From NCBI GenBank assembly GCA_010645155.1, contig JAAGOF010000287.1:386581-450580 (forward strand): a stretch of DNA of 64,000 nucleotides, read 5' to 3'. Position numbers and translations under genes: made by a program. Under the pieces are notes generated by a model. The model saw only the letters and a program-made list of their open reading frames with translations. It ran no database searches and had not been told where the DNA came from. The stretch is from Tigriopus japonicus (Eukaryota > Arthropoda > Copepoda > Harpacticoida > Harpacticidae). Every line of letters begins with the position of its first letter. Position 1 is the first letter of the stretch. This document shows, piece by piece, positions 53,707 through 64,000 of the stretch.

Positions 53707-54247
53707 TTACGTTTCCAACATCAACGGTTTTAAGGATTGGTAGCATTTGTAAAAACTAAACCTGTGGAATGAACTTTTACAATCAAGCGAAAAACTTGTA
53801 ACTTTGATTAGAATTACAATCGTATGATTTTCAAAGGTGACTTAAAAAGGTATTTAAAGTTGGGTATTGTATCAAAAACATCATCTTTGGATCAACTTAC
53901 TTAAAAAGAGTGATGGTAAACTAATGACTGAATCTTTATTCGCTAATATGTACTTAGACTTGTAATTTAATTGTATGCGTTTTACACTCATGCAAGCTTT
54001 TTCATCTCTTCAACTCTCGTCTGTTGACAAAATGATGAACAAAAAGCCAACCATTATTTTTTTTCTCTGAACGTTTTGAAAGGTATTGAAATGCATTTTA
54101 AAAGTAAATTAGCACAATTTTAGTCATTTAAAAGAAAGCAGGGGCCAAAAAAAGCTGGTATTTTTTATTTTTTGTATATTCATTTGTAAGTACCAGATGC
54201 ACTTTTTAGTGTTTTTTTATATTCATGATTTACTCTTGTTTCTCCTT
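53707..54247. other. Intergenic, no gene seen
   Basis: AT-rich. The t-runs near 54165-54220 could be the poly(A) tail of the minus-strand LINE. Confidence 0.4.
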
Positions 54248-54681
54248 TTATATGGGAATGTTGTTGATGAGCCGAGCAATACCAGTTTTGAAAACTCCAA
54301 TTGACTTTGAGACTCGAGTTTCCAGTGGCACTGTGTTCCACAATTGGATGCTAGGAGTAGTAATACCAGTGTCTAGTGGTAGACTGAATTATATATTTCT
54401 GTGTGCATGGCTATTTATACAAGAGGATGGATGTCCCTTACCGGGACGCTACAAACTTGTACTGAGTGCTGTTAAGGTTCCCTTTAATCTAGCTCGGAGG
54501 AATTGCACGTCCATCAGAACTAACGACGTCCAACATCATAGCCTTGGCTCGAAACTTGGACTTTGGTGTGTACCTGATACTTGGATCAACATCGGACGGC
54601 TTGTTGGCAAGGTATCTGGTGTTCCTACGGTTCTACGGTCAACGAAGGTCGACGATCTTACTGGAGCGTATATGTCCTCTC

Positions 54682-55004
54682 TAGTGATGGACCGAAAGCG
54701 CTTTCGGCCGAAATTTCGGTTTCGGTTATGCCTACCGAAACCGAAAGCAGACATGCACTATAGAGGACGGAGTTTGAGAACAAAATCGAAAAAAATTTCG
54801 TCCAAAACCCACTGAAATTAAAGTTTCCCGATTTTTCAAAATCTACGCCCTACCCAACATCGAACACATGAGCAATTTAATTTTTAAGGTGGATTTTGCA
54901 TTTACACAATTTTGTAGTCAGCTGCTTTCGGTTTCGGTTTCGGTTAAGCCCTCTTTCGGCCGAAACTTTCGGTTTCGGTTATGAGCCCTTTCGGTCCATC
55001 ACTA
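54682..55004. mobile_element. hAT-type MITE (TAGTGATGGACCGAAAG) inside the LINE
   Basis: A 323-bp element with perfect TIR tagtgatggaccgaaag/ctttcggtccatcacta, flanked by the exact 8-bp duplication gtcctctc (54674-54681 and 55005-55012). Subterminal copies of tttcggtttcggtt and complements are abundant. Removing the element and one duplication restores the LINE reading frame across the site. Confidence 0.95.
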
Positions 55005-55991
55005 GTCCTCTCTACTCGAGCCTCTTGTTTCTCTTCCAATGCCAGCCTCCCTCCTCCTCGACGAGATCGTCTGAAACAGTCCATCCAAACCCCCCTCACC
55101 CCAATTTAGAGCTTTCCAAACCTAGATGAGGGTTGCATGGGCTGCTTGTTGGTTTCGGCTGAGGAAACCGGATCTCTTGTGGAGCTCTTCAATTGTTGTT
55201 TTGTCCCCTAATTTCAAACCCAGGAACTCACGTAGCACTTTGTTCACTAAGACTTGAAGGTGGTCTTGGCAACCCAATCCGTGTGGTCTCGCCCCATTTT
55301 CCAATCGGATGTTAAAGTAGATGGGCATGCAATAATGAACCTTGGACATAACAAAGAACTCAATCGATGGTTTAAGGCTCCTTCGCGTAACCTTTGAGAG
55401 TAAACGACGTATTTGCCCAAGGCCATTTCCCAGATTCCTTGCCACACAGTTTATTTGAGTGTCCCGCTTTAAATTGTCTTGGAAACGCATCCCCAAGATC
55501 TTAAACTCATGTATCACGAGCTCTCCCACTCGGACTATTCTTTTAGATTTCTTCCTGGAAGCTTTCCCCACAACCATGAGTCTTGCTTTATCCGCGTTTG
55601 CTTTCAAGCCATTTACAATCATAAGTTCCAAAATATCACTAGCCAACCGTTCAAGGTTTGAGATATTGAGCTTGATTTTTACCATCACAGTGATATCATC
55701 AGCGAAGCAAAACAGCCCTTCCCTGTGTTTTGTATCAATCCAAGATGGAAGATCGGCAACATAGATAGAGAACAACTTTGGAGAAAGGACTGAACCCTGG
55801 GGAGAGCCACACGTAGTTCCCGCAGACGTCGAACGATGACTTCGTATGTCAACCACTTGGGTACGGTTTTCCAAGTAGAACCGCACCCCCGTACGCGTCC
55901 TCCAGTAAAATCCATGCATCTCCATTTTTTTTCATTAGAATGTCCCTGTCAATCGTGTCAAAAGCGGCAGAAAGGTCGAACTGCAATACTC

Positions 55992-56020
55992 CTGCAATAT
56001 CAGAGTCTCTGATATTGCAG
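55992..56020. repeat. 29-bp palindrome in LINE reverse transcriptase
   Basis: ctgcaatatcagag, one t, then its exact complement. It is followed by a short direct repeat (ggacttacc twice) and lies where the RT frame shifts. Confidence 0.85.
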
Positions 56021-56305
56021 GACTTACCCGGACTTACCGAGAAAATCCAACATTTGTGCTAGCGCTGAAAAAGTTGAACGCCCTTTACGGAAGCCATGTT
56101 GGGATTTGGGAATCACATTTGTCATCTCGAGGGTTTCACTTGTTTGCTTATGCACTACCCTTTCAATCACTTTGGAGAGTGAAATGGGTCTGTGGTTTGA
56201 GAGCTTTGAGGTGCCACCCGATGTTATCAAGATGTTTTTTTCTCTCTTGAACAAAATGAAAAGAGCTCCCTTTTTCATTGCAAAAGTGATGGGTTGCGAT
56301 TCCAT

Positions 56306-57087
56306 GTGTTAAGAGCTTATTATTGAAATGAATTAATTTCGAAATACAGTAGGTGATGAAAATGCCATTAAAGTTACAATTGAATTACAAAAAAAATCAT
56401 GAGATTATGTATAACGAGGTAAGATATAACACATTAGGATATCAATTTGATAAAAAAGATCGGACGTTATGGCGCTCTGAAAAACAAGATAGTAGGCAAA
56501 TAACCCAAAGCGAAATGAATGGATATTTAGATTGAATAAGTGTCCCGATCAAAGTGTTCTTCGCTTGTTGCTAAGACAATTCAAGCGACCTATTCACTTT
56601 AGCTTTTGCCATTACTTTGCTCAAAGATTCAACCGTCAAATAAGGTGAAATTTTTGCATCCATGAAAAAGGAAAAAAATGCGAAGGAGACTCATTTTACT
56701 TTTACTTTCTCTTATCCTTGAAAAAAAGAGAGAAAGTTTCATTTCAAGCTTCATGTATTTTTTATTCCTGGGATTTGATGACCAGGAAGTCAGGAATAAG
56801 TAAAACAAAGAAGCCCAGCACAAATCTTGCACCTCTCTTGCACTTTGTGGCAGAAGAACCAGAATTTACTTGTTTGAGAAGATTTCTGTGTTCTTATTCT
56901 TTGATCCAATCTGAAGAACAAAGTAAAGTAAACTCATCCAAAATCAGACACCTGTGAGCAATTATTGTGCCATCAAACATCACCTGAGACAATATCATTA
57001 TCTCTTGTGTTTGACTTTGTCCCGCAAAATTCCAGGAATTCATCAGTCTCGTTTGACTCGTCGGGACTTTCGGTCTCATCTTCCACG
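56306..57087. other. Intergenic, no gene seen
   Basis: AT-rich. It precedes the secreted protein at 57088 and probably contains its promoter. Confidence 0.4.
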
Positions 57088-58661
57088 ATGAAGAACTCTT
57101 CAAACTTATCATTGTTTTGGTTATTATCTCTGATCTTCTTCATTGGTACTTCTTTTGCTGAAGACATTGGACCCGACACTTGTGGTCAAGATCGGAAAAT
57201 ATTATCGTCATGGTGAGCCCAAAACATTTTTTGTTATCTTCAAAAGGACCACCAATCCTAAATTTAATTTTCATTAACTGAAAAAGATGCCTTAATTCGT
57301 AAATTGTAATTGAGCACAAAAAGTCATTAAAGTGTAGGAAAAGTAAATGGATTTTTGATAGAAATGAAAATCAAGAAATAGATCACTGATTGATGAAAAA
57401 TGTGCTCTTATGAATGCTTGATATGGTTACATAAAGGCACGTCATAAATTGTAGGGTTTTGCTGCAATAGCTGTACAGGCTTCTAATTATTTCAAGCACC
57501 CTTAGTTAACATGGGCTGATTTTTTTGTTTGTGAAAACGACAAAAACGACTCATTAGTTAGCTTTTTTTGACAGAAAAGTTGGCAAGTATTTGAAAAATG
57601 CCGAAACAGTCGGGAAGAAAGTTACAATGATTGATTTCGAAAAATTTAAGGGCTCTTGTGCTCTAACAATATTTGCGTTATTTAAGTATTAGTTGTATTT
57701 CAGAAAAGAGGTAATTCAATCATAAATTTAAGAAGTATAAATTTCCAATGGGTAAGGAATTTAACTTTTTGCTTAAAATTCCGGAAACGTTTTTAGAAAA
57801 AAATGAGCTAAAAAGTTGAAAAAAATCGCTCAAAATTACGAAATAGTACAAATTGTGGAAAATTGGGAAAACGGTACAAAATTTAGAATTCGAGTTTATT
57901 ATGATTTATTTTTTTCCTGATTAACACTGTTACCTTCTAGGTTCATCGCCCATGGATCTCCGAGTCTTTTGCTCCCTCCACTTCCTCCGCTTTTCAAGAA
58001 CGTCACTGAGAATCCTTACGATGACCCAAACAATCCCCCACTTGCTCCTGAGGACATTCCTGGCTTTTGCGCTATGCAATGGAGCAACGAAACCGATCCA
58101 GAAACAGGATATCGACTTTATAGCCTCCAGAATTTCGACACTGTCGAAGAAGCTCTCTCCGCTGGATTTGTTATCACTCATCAAGGTCAATGTGCGTCCT
58201 GTTCCAGCCTTCAAGATCTTGGAGTTTACATGTCCAAGAATTTGACGACCCCCACTCGATGGTGTGGAGTTTTAGGACTCTTTTCACCCGAATTGGAAAT
58301 TCAATGCATGAAAGACTTGGGATTCAGTGAGGAATGCGCCTCAATTTGGCATTGGAACGTGAAGAACACGAGAAGTCAATGTTTGGAAGTTTGCATCAAA
58401 TCCTTCTTGGAAGATGAACCTTTCAATAAACCGGATGGATCTTTGAATGATTGTCTCCAATGCGATGAGGATTTATCTGGTCCTAATTTCAAATATTTCA
58501 GCGGACGAACTCGACGAAATTCTGGTATTCCCAGCGCAATTCATCGACCAGAATCTCAAATCTATGACATGGAACATTGCTATTGGTATGGATCTTTGGA
58601 CATGCCATCAGACAACTCAACTAATTCAATCTGGTCGGACACCATGGATTTTCTGGGTTAA
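57088..58661 (+). CDS. Secreted Cys-containing protein of unrecognised function
   Basis: Exons 57088-57212 and 57941-58661 (the Trp codon is split; 728-bp intron) encode 281 residues. Signal peptide MKNSSNLSLFWLLSLIFFIG ... SFA, mature EDIGPDTCGQDR. It contains a Pro-rich stretch PSLLLPPLPPLFKN, the acidic DDPNNPPLAPEDIPGFCAMQ, and a Cys-rich core: HQGQCASCSSLQDLGVYM, RWCGVLG, IQCMKDLGFSEECASIW, SQCLEVCIKSFLE, DCLQCDEDLSGPNFKYFSGRTRRNSGIPSAI. CxxCS-LQDL-VYM recalls a conserved motif in uncharacterised secreted proteins of protists and invertebrates; this is from memory and not verified. No enzyme family was assigned. Extracellular or lumenal. Confidence 0.85.
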
Positions 58662-58829
58662 ACTTGTCGATGAATATACATGTTAACTTAGAAAGTAAAA
58701 AAAAAACCCAAACATTGATGATGACCAAGCATTTAAGCTTTTTCCTAAAATTGCATCGTTTTTCCGGATTTAGTTACCTCACCCATGGGCAAAATAATTT
58801 TGAAATACGTATATCCAAGATAATACAAA

Positions 58830-59216
58830 CAGGGTTGGTCAGGGAATTGACTGCGGGAATCCCGGGAATAATGGAATCCCGAACACGGGGGCGTCTACTA
58901 CTTCTGAATATGGGATAAACGGGATTTTCAATAATTTTTCAAAAAAATCAAGATTTTTACGGCCCCCGCGACGGGGATTTTCTAAGGCATACCAATTTGT
59001 GAGGTATCAAGAATCTAACTTGACAAAAATGACATACATGTTTGCCAAGGATATTGTAAATTTACCACAACATTTGTGTCCAATCATTAGACAATTCAGA
59101 AATCAATTTTTTCATTTCTATGCCCTAATATGTAAAAACATAAAATCCCGTAAATCCCGGAAGATGGATCCCAGGGGCGTGATTTTCTTCGACGGGACGG
59201 CATTAAACCAACCCTA
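58830..59216. mobile_element. hAT-like MITE (YAGGGTTGGT), 387 bp
   Basis: Termini cagggttggt and accaaccctA, flanked by aatacaaa (58822-58829) and gatacaaa (59217-59224), a 7/8 target duplication. Subterminal gggaatcccg/aaatcccgg motifs recur on both sides. Confidence 0.85.
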
Positions 59217-59410
59217 GATACAAACAGCAAAGATTCTTCTTGTTTATTTCCATTCTGTTAATTAGTTCGCGGGCCAGAAAAATGACGCAATTTGAATATA
59301 TTTTTTAACTTGATTATCAGATGCACAGAGCTCGGTACTGTTTTCAAATCTGGATTAAAGCCATTTGGCAAATTAGTTTTGAATAGCTTTTTTTCAAAAA
59401 TCTCGAGGAT

Positions 59411-59747
59411 TGAACCGAGAAAAATATCAGCGGAGACCTTGCGTCGCCAGACCCATCTTACGTTGATTTCCAGCATGGTTGCCAAGGCAAGATATACGAT
59501 GCTAGTTTTTGCCAAAATCTGAAGTCCTTTTCCTCGACAATTATCGTCTTTTGAGTGGCATCATTTAGCTTAAATGGCACTAATTTTTGAGAAATGATCC
59601 TTTTCGAAAAAATGATAGCTGTCGAAGAAACATAGTTGACATGTGGCCAAAAAGTGGCTTCAAAAATTATGTCCTGGCAACCCTGTTGAAAATCAACGCA
59701 AGATGGGTCTGGCAACGCAAGGTCTCTGCTGATTTTTTCTCGGTTCA
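59411..59747. mobile_element. Fold-back element, ~70-bp inverted arms
   Basis: 59411-59482 (tgaaccgagaaaaa ... gagaccttgcgtcgccagac ... gttgatttccagcatggttg) is nearly the reverse complement of 59676-59747. Probably a MITE. The target duplication is not clear. Confidence 0.8.
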
Positions 59748-59995
59748 CTGAAAAGATATTGGCAATATTTTGGGTAAATAGACACACATTTGACTCCATT
59801 AGAATAGGACTGAGGAGAATGTTCAAAAAGTTGTTGTTAAGTTTGTTTTAAGTCACGGAACATCGTTTTTTTTGCCGGTGAACTAAATAATAGAATTCGA
59901 ATAAATTCGCGACAGTATTAGCAAAGTTCAAAAATTGTCTCAAAAATCACAGGTTTTTAAACTTGTAGAGTCTGGGATTCGACTCAAGAGAGGAG

Positions 59996-60245
59996 ACGTG
60001 GTGTCGTGGTTGGCGCAGTTTCCTATAGTGAGAGAGGTCCCAGATTCGATGCTCCTCCCCGACCTCTCTCTGGGAATCTTTTAGACGCTAATCCACACCC
60101 ACAGATGGAGAACCATTCTGATACCGGACTTGAAATTGCCTATCAGAAATGATTTGGACGATGTGATGGCTGGCTTCGCTGGGCCGGGCGAGGCTCAACC
60201 CTCCAACCCTAGCGCCAACAATCCAAAGAAAGAACCAACGAAAAC
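59996..60245 (+). repeat. tRNA-derived SINE
   Basis: The head has Pol III promoter boxes: an A-box-like tggttggcgcagt (60007-60019) and a B-box-like agattcgatgctcc (60042-60055) within a tRNA-like layout (gagaggtcccagattcgatg). It is followed by an unrelated GC-richer body to about 60245. The anticodon arm and acceptor pairing are not convincing, so it is a SINE rather than a tRNA gene. Confidence 0.7.
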
Positions 60246-61346
60246 CTTAATGTTGAGGATAGTTGGAGAATGCTCAACGTGTGTCCTATAAAAGTAAGCC
60301 TCGTAAAAGGTATGATTTAGGTTTAATTTCTTGATTGAGTACCGAGGGTTCGGGTTTGAGCATCTTTGGCACTTTGTTGTTTAAGAAGCAAAGAGAGAAA
60401 TATACGGGTGCACATGTTTTTAAGATCTGTTCTGTTGAAAGTACCAAGTCAGTGATGAATCATGTTGTCTTTTCGAGGTCATTTTTACATTCATGAGGTA
60501 TTTGAGGTCAGTTTTGTGGTGTGAATGCAATGTCGCACTCTAATATAATTCTGTTTGTTTAGTCAATGGCAAACAAAGCTTGCCACGGGCAAATAGAGCA
60601 AATAAAGAAGAATAAACTTTATACTTACTAAATGTCGCAAAAACAGCCCAAAACGCAAAATATGTTAAGATTATATTGCACTGTAAAGTGAAGAAAAAGA
60701 TCTAAATCGCAAGTAAACTACAAAAGCTGGAAAAAATTCGACCAAAAATTTTAAATTTTAAATTTTGTTGTTATTTTCCAACTTTTTTTAGCCAAGCCGT
60801 CAAGATAAAGTTCCCATCTGTTATTCTAAGTGAGAGCTTTTAGTTTTGATTAAGCTTTTTAGATAGGTTAACTACCTGAGAAAAATAATTTCTGAGGAAA
60901 TTTGGGGAAAATCTGATTTGGGAAAACAGCCAGAGCAGGCTATAATGTTACTCGACATCAAGATAACTCAGAAAAAATATTATGTTTAAGTATAATTGTG
61001 CTCTCAAAATTTGTGAGGGCCAACTTTTGTCAAGATTTTGGCCATTCTTGTGAGTGCCTGAATTTTTGTCTCACGTGATATTTTTATAAACACAAGTAGA
61101 CTATTCTCAACAACTTGCAAACTTGAGATCGAATTCGCGAAAAACACTTTTTTACGAAGTCCATTCATTGATGGTTTATCTCCGATGTGGACGAATTACA
61201 TGACTAGTTCGAGCCTCCACTAGATGATCAGGACCCTTGCTTGCAAAACGGACGCTTCACAACATCAATGGATGGAAACAAGGTGTTACATCACAACCAC
61301 AAATGGGGTGAGAGTCAAAGACACCACAACCAGATTTTGAACTCAA
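60246..61346. other. Intergenic, no gene seen
   Basis: AT-rich spacer before the third secreted-protein gene. Confidence 0.45.
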
Positions 61347-61382
61347 ATAAATATCGGAGGGGTGCAACCCAAATGTATCAGT
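61347..61382 (+). promoter_or_regulatory. Putative core promoter (ATAAATAT plus TCAGT)
   Basis: ATAAATAT at 61347-61354 and the initiator TCAGT at 61378-61382 (about 31-33 bp apart), 33 bp before the ATG at 61415. Confidence 0.6.
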
Positions 61383-61414
61383 TCCTTGCAACTATTCTCT
61401 GCACTCAATTCACA

Positions 61415-62203
61415 ATGAAGTCATTCACAGTAAGAATAACTGCTTTTGGGGTTCATTTAAGTAACTAAATAAAGAGCATGTTTCAAAAACATTTACAGAT
61501 TACCCTCCTCGCTGCCGTGGCTCACGCTCAAGAGCCTTACTACTACAAATGGGCCCCTAATGACAATGGGGCTCCATCTTTCAAGTTCCCTGAAAACATC
61601 CCTGTGCCCTTCCCAGAAACCAATGAGCCCGAGGGAAACGCCGGTTATCAGTACCAATACACTCCCAATCAACCCAATGCTCGTCCCTTCAAGGCCCCTG
61701 AGGATTATACTCCCGTGGACTTTAAATACCAATATGTGAGCAGGCCTGAGGATAGCTTCAAGTACAATTACCAACCCTCTTCTGGTGAATTCGACTTCAA
61801 ATTCACACCCGATCCGGAAATGATGAATCTCACCCCAGAGGAGATCAAGGCCAAATCAGCTGGTGTGGCTTCCAGTGTTCGTGAAGTGGGCGCATTATTG
61901 TCTGTTGTCAAATCCGATGACATCAAGGCCATCACGGGTGAATTAGGCTTTGGTCAAGACTTTGACTTGGGTGGTGTTTCTGCTGGCATTAACAAGATTG
62001 GCGACTTCATTGAAAAAGGTGGCGAGGCTGGAGCTCAAATTGCCACGGACATTGGACCTTTGAATGTTGTTCCAGAGGCTCTAGAAGCCACAGAAGAACC
62101 ACCAATTGTGCCAGATTCTGTTCCAGTTGCCTCTTATTTGGGTTACAAAGCTGGCTATCCTGTGCCTTTTGCCGGTAGTCCACTAGTGTATACGTACTAT
62201 TGA
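61415..62203 (+). CDS. Secreted Tyr/Pro-rich protein (family of three)
   Basis: Exons 61415-61429 (MKSFT) and 61499-62203 encode 239 residues. Signal peptide MKSFTITLLAAVAHA; mature QEPYYYKWAPNDNGAP. The same blocks occur as in the 29343 gene: GYQYQYTPNQPNARPFK, DFKYQYVSRPEDSFKYN, GEFDFKFTPDPEMMN, LGFGQDFDLGGVSAGI, NKIGDFIEKGGEAGAQ, ending ...SPLVYTYY. The middle 100 codons are almost identical to those at 29343, while the C-terminal 45 residues differ. AATAAA at 62217. Function unknown; extracellular structural role inferred. Confidence 0.92.
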
Positions 62204-62222
62204 AGTGTAAAATGTAATAAAA

Positions 62223-63219
62223 TGAAACCAAAATTATTAGTCATCAGTGCAAAATGTGTCTTGTTTGAGACATATTTTAGATTGCAAAACTATTGCTGAA
62301 TTTACGGAAATAAGGAAGCAAAAGAAGAAGCAAATGGATTGGACAAATAAAACAAAACGAGCCACAATAGATTTAAAGATAGGTTAATAGCGTTAATAGG
62401 TAATATTGAAATGATGAAAACGCGTTTTGATTGTCACTGTTGATACCGTTATTAGTCAAGGTTTAGATTGTATCAAAACTTCTGAGTCAAATAGGGATAA
62501 AGTTTTATTATGAACTTCTACATTCAATCAAAATTGATTACAAGAATACCGCATCTTAGAATAGCTTTAAAAATATTTATTACATAGCCTCACTTGACAT
62601 AAAAGTAACTTCCGAAATTGAAATCCGTTGTTGACAGATAATTTTGAGAGGATATCGTAATCGAACGCCTCATTGAATCTTGAACAAAGACTCTCTAAGC
62701 ATGGACATCTAGAATTTCTCGTTCTTGCCCTACGGTGTGAATACGCGGAATATGAGGCAGAATAAAGATGAAGTCCATTGCATGATAGAGTTCAAAGGTA
62801 ATTAATCTACTACAAAAAACAATGCAAAACGTCCGGTTTCGGAAACAACCGATCAAAGGACAAGCTAGTGCAACAAGGCCACCCAATTTACAATATTGTT
62901 CATGTACCCTTTTCACGACGAAACTTAAAACTAACATCCTGTCAATGTTTCTGCACACTTTTGGGCTCTCAAAAACAACAACAAACAATTGTCTTCGCAA
63001 CCTTCGTCTATTGGTTATCTATGGTTGGGGGAAAACTGGAAAATGACGATTTACTCAACAATAGCGATAGAAAAAGTCATTTTTTGAAATTTTGATTTCC
63101 GGAAGATTTTATTAAGCTTATATTTACAGATAAAAAGGATAAAGAGATGAAAGGCAAAATTTTGGAACACTTTTCTATGGCACCAGGTGAATAAGAACAA
63201 TCATTTAACATTTATCATT
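62223..63219. other. Intergenic, no gene seen
   Basis: Only short, feature-less open frames. Confidence 0.45.
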
Positions 63220-63355
63220 GATCTTCTTTGATCCACCCTACCTTACCTCCCTGACCTTCATCCACGTGACCTCAATCCATGAATTTTATCCACTTCATCT
63301 CAGTCCTTCATCTTCATCCACTTGACCTCAATCCCTGATCTTCATCCATTGGACG
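63220..63355. repeat. Diverged tandem repeat (cttcatccacttgacctcaa)
   Basis: Four to five imperfect units of about 28 bp built on gatcttcatccacttgacctcaatccatg variants. Non-coding. Confidence 0.7.
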
Positions 63356-64000
63356 TTTTATTTTTCCCTTTGTTTGTTTGTTAAGTCATAGACTTGGCTA
63401 CGTATTCCATGCTCCTGGCTATTTGATTCGCCCATGACTAGAAGTCCTGATTTGACAAAACAATCATATTTTTGCCCTATTTTTTTTTACATGACACTTT
63501 GTACCTTTGTTGCTATGGGTTCTTGAGCCCCATCAGGTTGGCTCTCCGCAGTGATATTCATGAAAATTCTAAAGAAATTGAAACATTTAAGTATGTATAA
63601 GGATTCAAAAGTGGGGAAGTATTCATAATTCACGATTAAGGCCAAAATATTTTTTAAAAAAGTATGTAAGACTTAAATTAGATACGTATTTTTGCGGTTT
63701 TTAGCAATCATCTTGTAGCGAAGCAACCACAACCCTGATAACTACTGTTTTGAATACCCTGAAATTTGCTCTCAACCTGAGAAGATAAATTAGTTACTTG
63801 TGTTTTCATGTGAGGTGTAAACGATTGACTTGCTAAATAAAGGTTAATTACAAAAATCAAGATAAAAATTGCAATCAATGTGATTTCAAATCTTGGCTAT
63901 TTTTCTAAACCCTGGCTTGCAAGAAATTTCAACCGTTTGCGATTACATTCCCTTTGAAATGTTTTCCCAATAACATATTTTTTTTTTTTCATTTCATTAA
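63356..64000. other. Intergenic, no gene seen
   Basis: AT-rich DNA to the end of the window. Confidence 0.45.

Larger units (their letters stand above)
54248..56305 (-). pseudogene. LINE (non-LTR) reverse transcriptase pseudogene
   Basis: Minus strand from 56305: RT block NHRPISLSKVIERVVHKQ and HGFRKGRSTFSA; then LQFDLSAAFDTIDRDIL in another frame; then CGSPQGSVLSPKLF and the catalytic LFCFADDI (55925-55122). A TAG stop at 55124-55122 interrupts the frame, which otherwise continues VWKALNWGEGGLDGL and, after removal of the MITE at 54682-55004, IYAPVRSSTFVDRRTVG. The tail IQLWNTVPLETR ... ends at 54248 and matches the usual C-terminal end of CR1/Jockey-like ORF2. Lesions: one stop, a palindromic insertion with frameshift (55992-56020), later frameshifts and the MITE. 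The endonuclease domain is absent (5' truncation). Not functional. Confidence 0.88.

Noticed and set aside
54225..54815. 196-codon plus-strand open frame
   Set aside because: It overlaps the minus-strand LINE tail and runs into the MITE; no domain or signal peptide seen.
59996..60070. Functional tRNA gene
   Set aside because: A- and B-box-like motifs are present but cloverleaf pairing and an anticodon loop were not convincing; a SINE fits better.

Overview
The window is eukaryotic and almost certainly arthropod. It has spliced genes with GT-AG introns, a secreted GH18 chitinase, peritrophin-type chitin-binding (CBM14) domains, secreted Tyr/Pro-rich proteins that look structural, TATA plus TCAGT core promoters, and a very high load of BEL/Pao, LINE, Tc1/mariner and hAT-type elements. 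The mix fits a crustacean, perhaps a copepod, but that is inference. One run of N (20271-21097) interrupts the sequence.

Layout. 1-2428: 3' part of a BEL/Pao retrotransposon. 2429-8235: gene-poor DNA with a mariner remnant, a fold-back MITE and hAT-type MITEs. 8236-9763: chitinase with its chitin-binding module at the N-terminus. 10691-11361 (minus): the shortest member of a three-gene secreted family, whose other members lie at 29343-30139 and 61415-62203. 13575-49244: one large gene of about 33 exons encoding a roughly 1,770-residue NACHT/WD-repeat protein of the NWD type (DUF4062, NACHT NTPase, WD repeats). 50597-52559: a small two-exon ankyrin-repeat gene. 54248-56305 (minus): a broken LINE reverse transcriptase. 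57088-58661: a secreted Cys-containing protein of unrecognised function. 58830-60250: MITEs and a tRNA-derived SINE. 62204-64000: no gene seen.

The NWD-like gene organises the window. Its coding blocks have short introns (about 50-85 bp), separated by a few multi-kilobase introns that hold other genes and mobile elements. Intron 1 (13.1 kb) holds a nested transposon complex and two long hAT-type elements. A 4.1 kb intron holds a secreted-protein gene (plus) and a chitin-binding gene (minus). A 1.3 kb intron holds a complete three-exon seven-transmembrane receptor-like gene. Exon phases match everywhere except one junction (41246/41961).

The most unusual feature is the density of small non-autonomous DNA transposons. 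At least nine have hAT-like ends (CAGGG, TAGGG, TAGTG, CATAG or CAGAC starts), and each is flanked by an exact or near-exact 8-bp target duplication. Several have empty-site or nesting evidence inside this window: a hAT MITE inside a 3-bp-TSD element inside a mariner, and another hAT MITE inside the LINE. The chitinase and the 31.7 kb chitin-binding gene share the same first-exon length, phase and CBM14 module.
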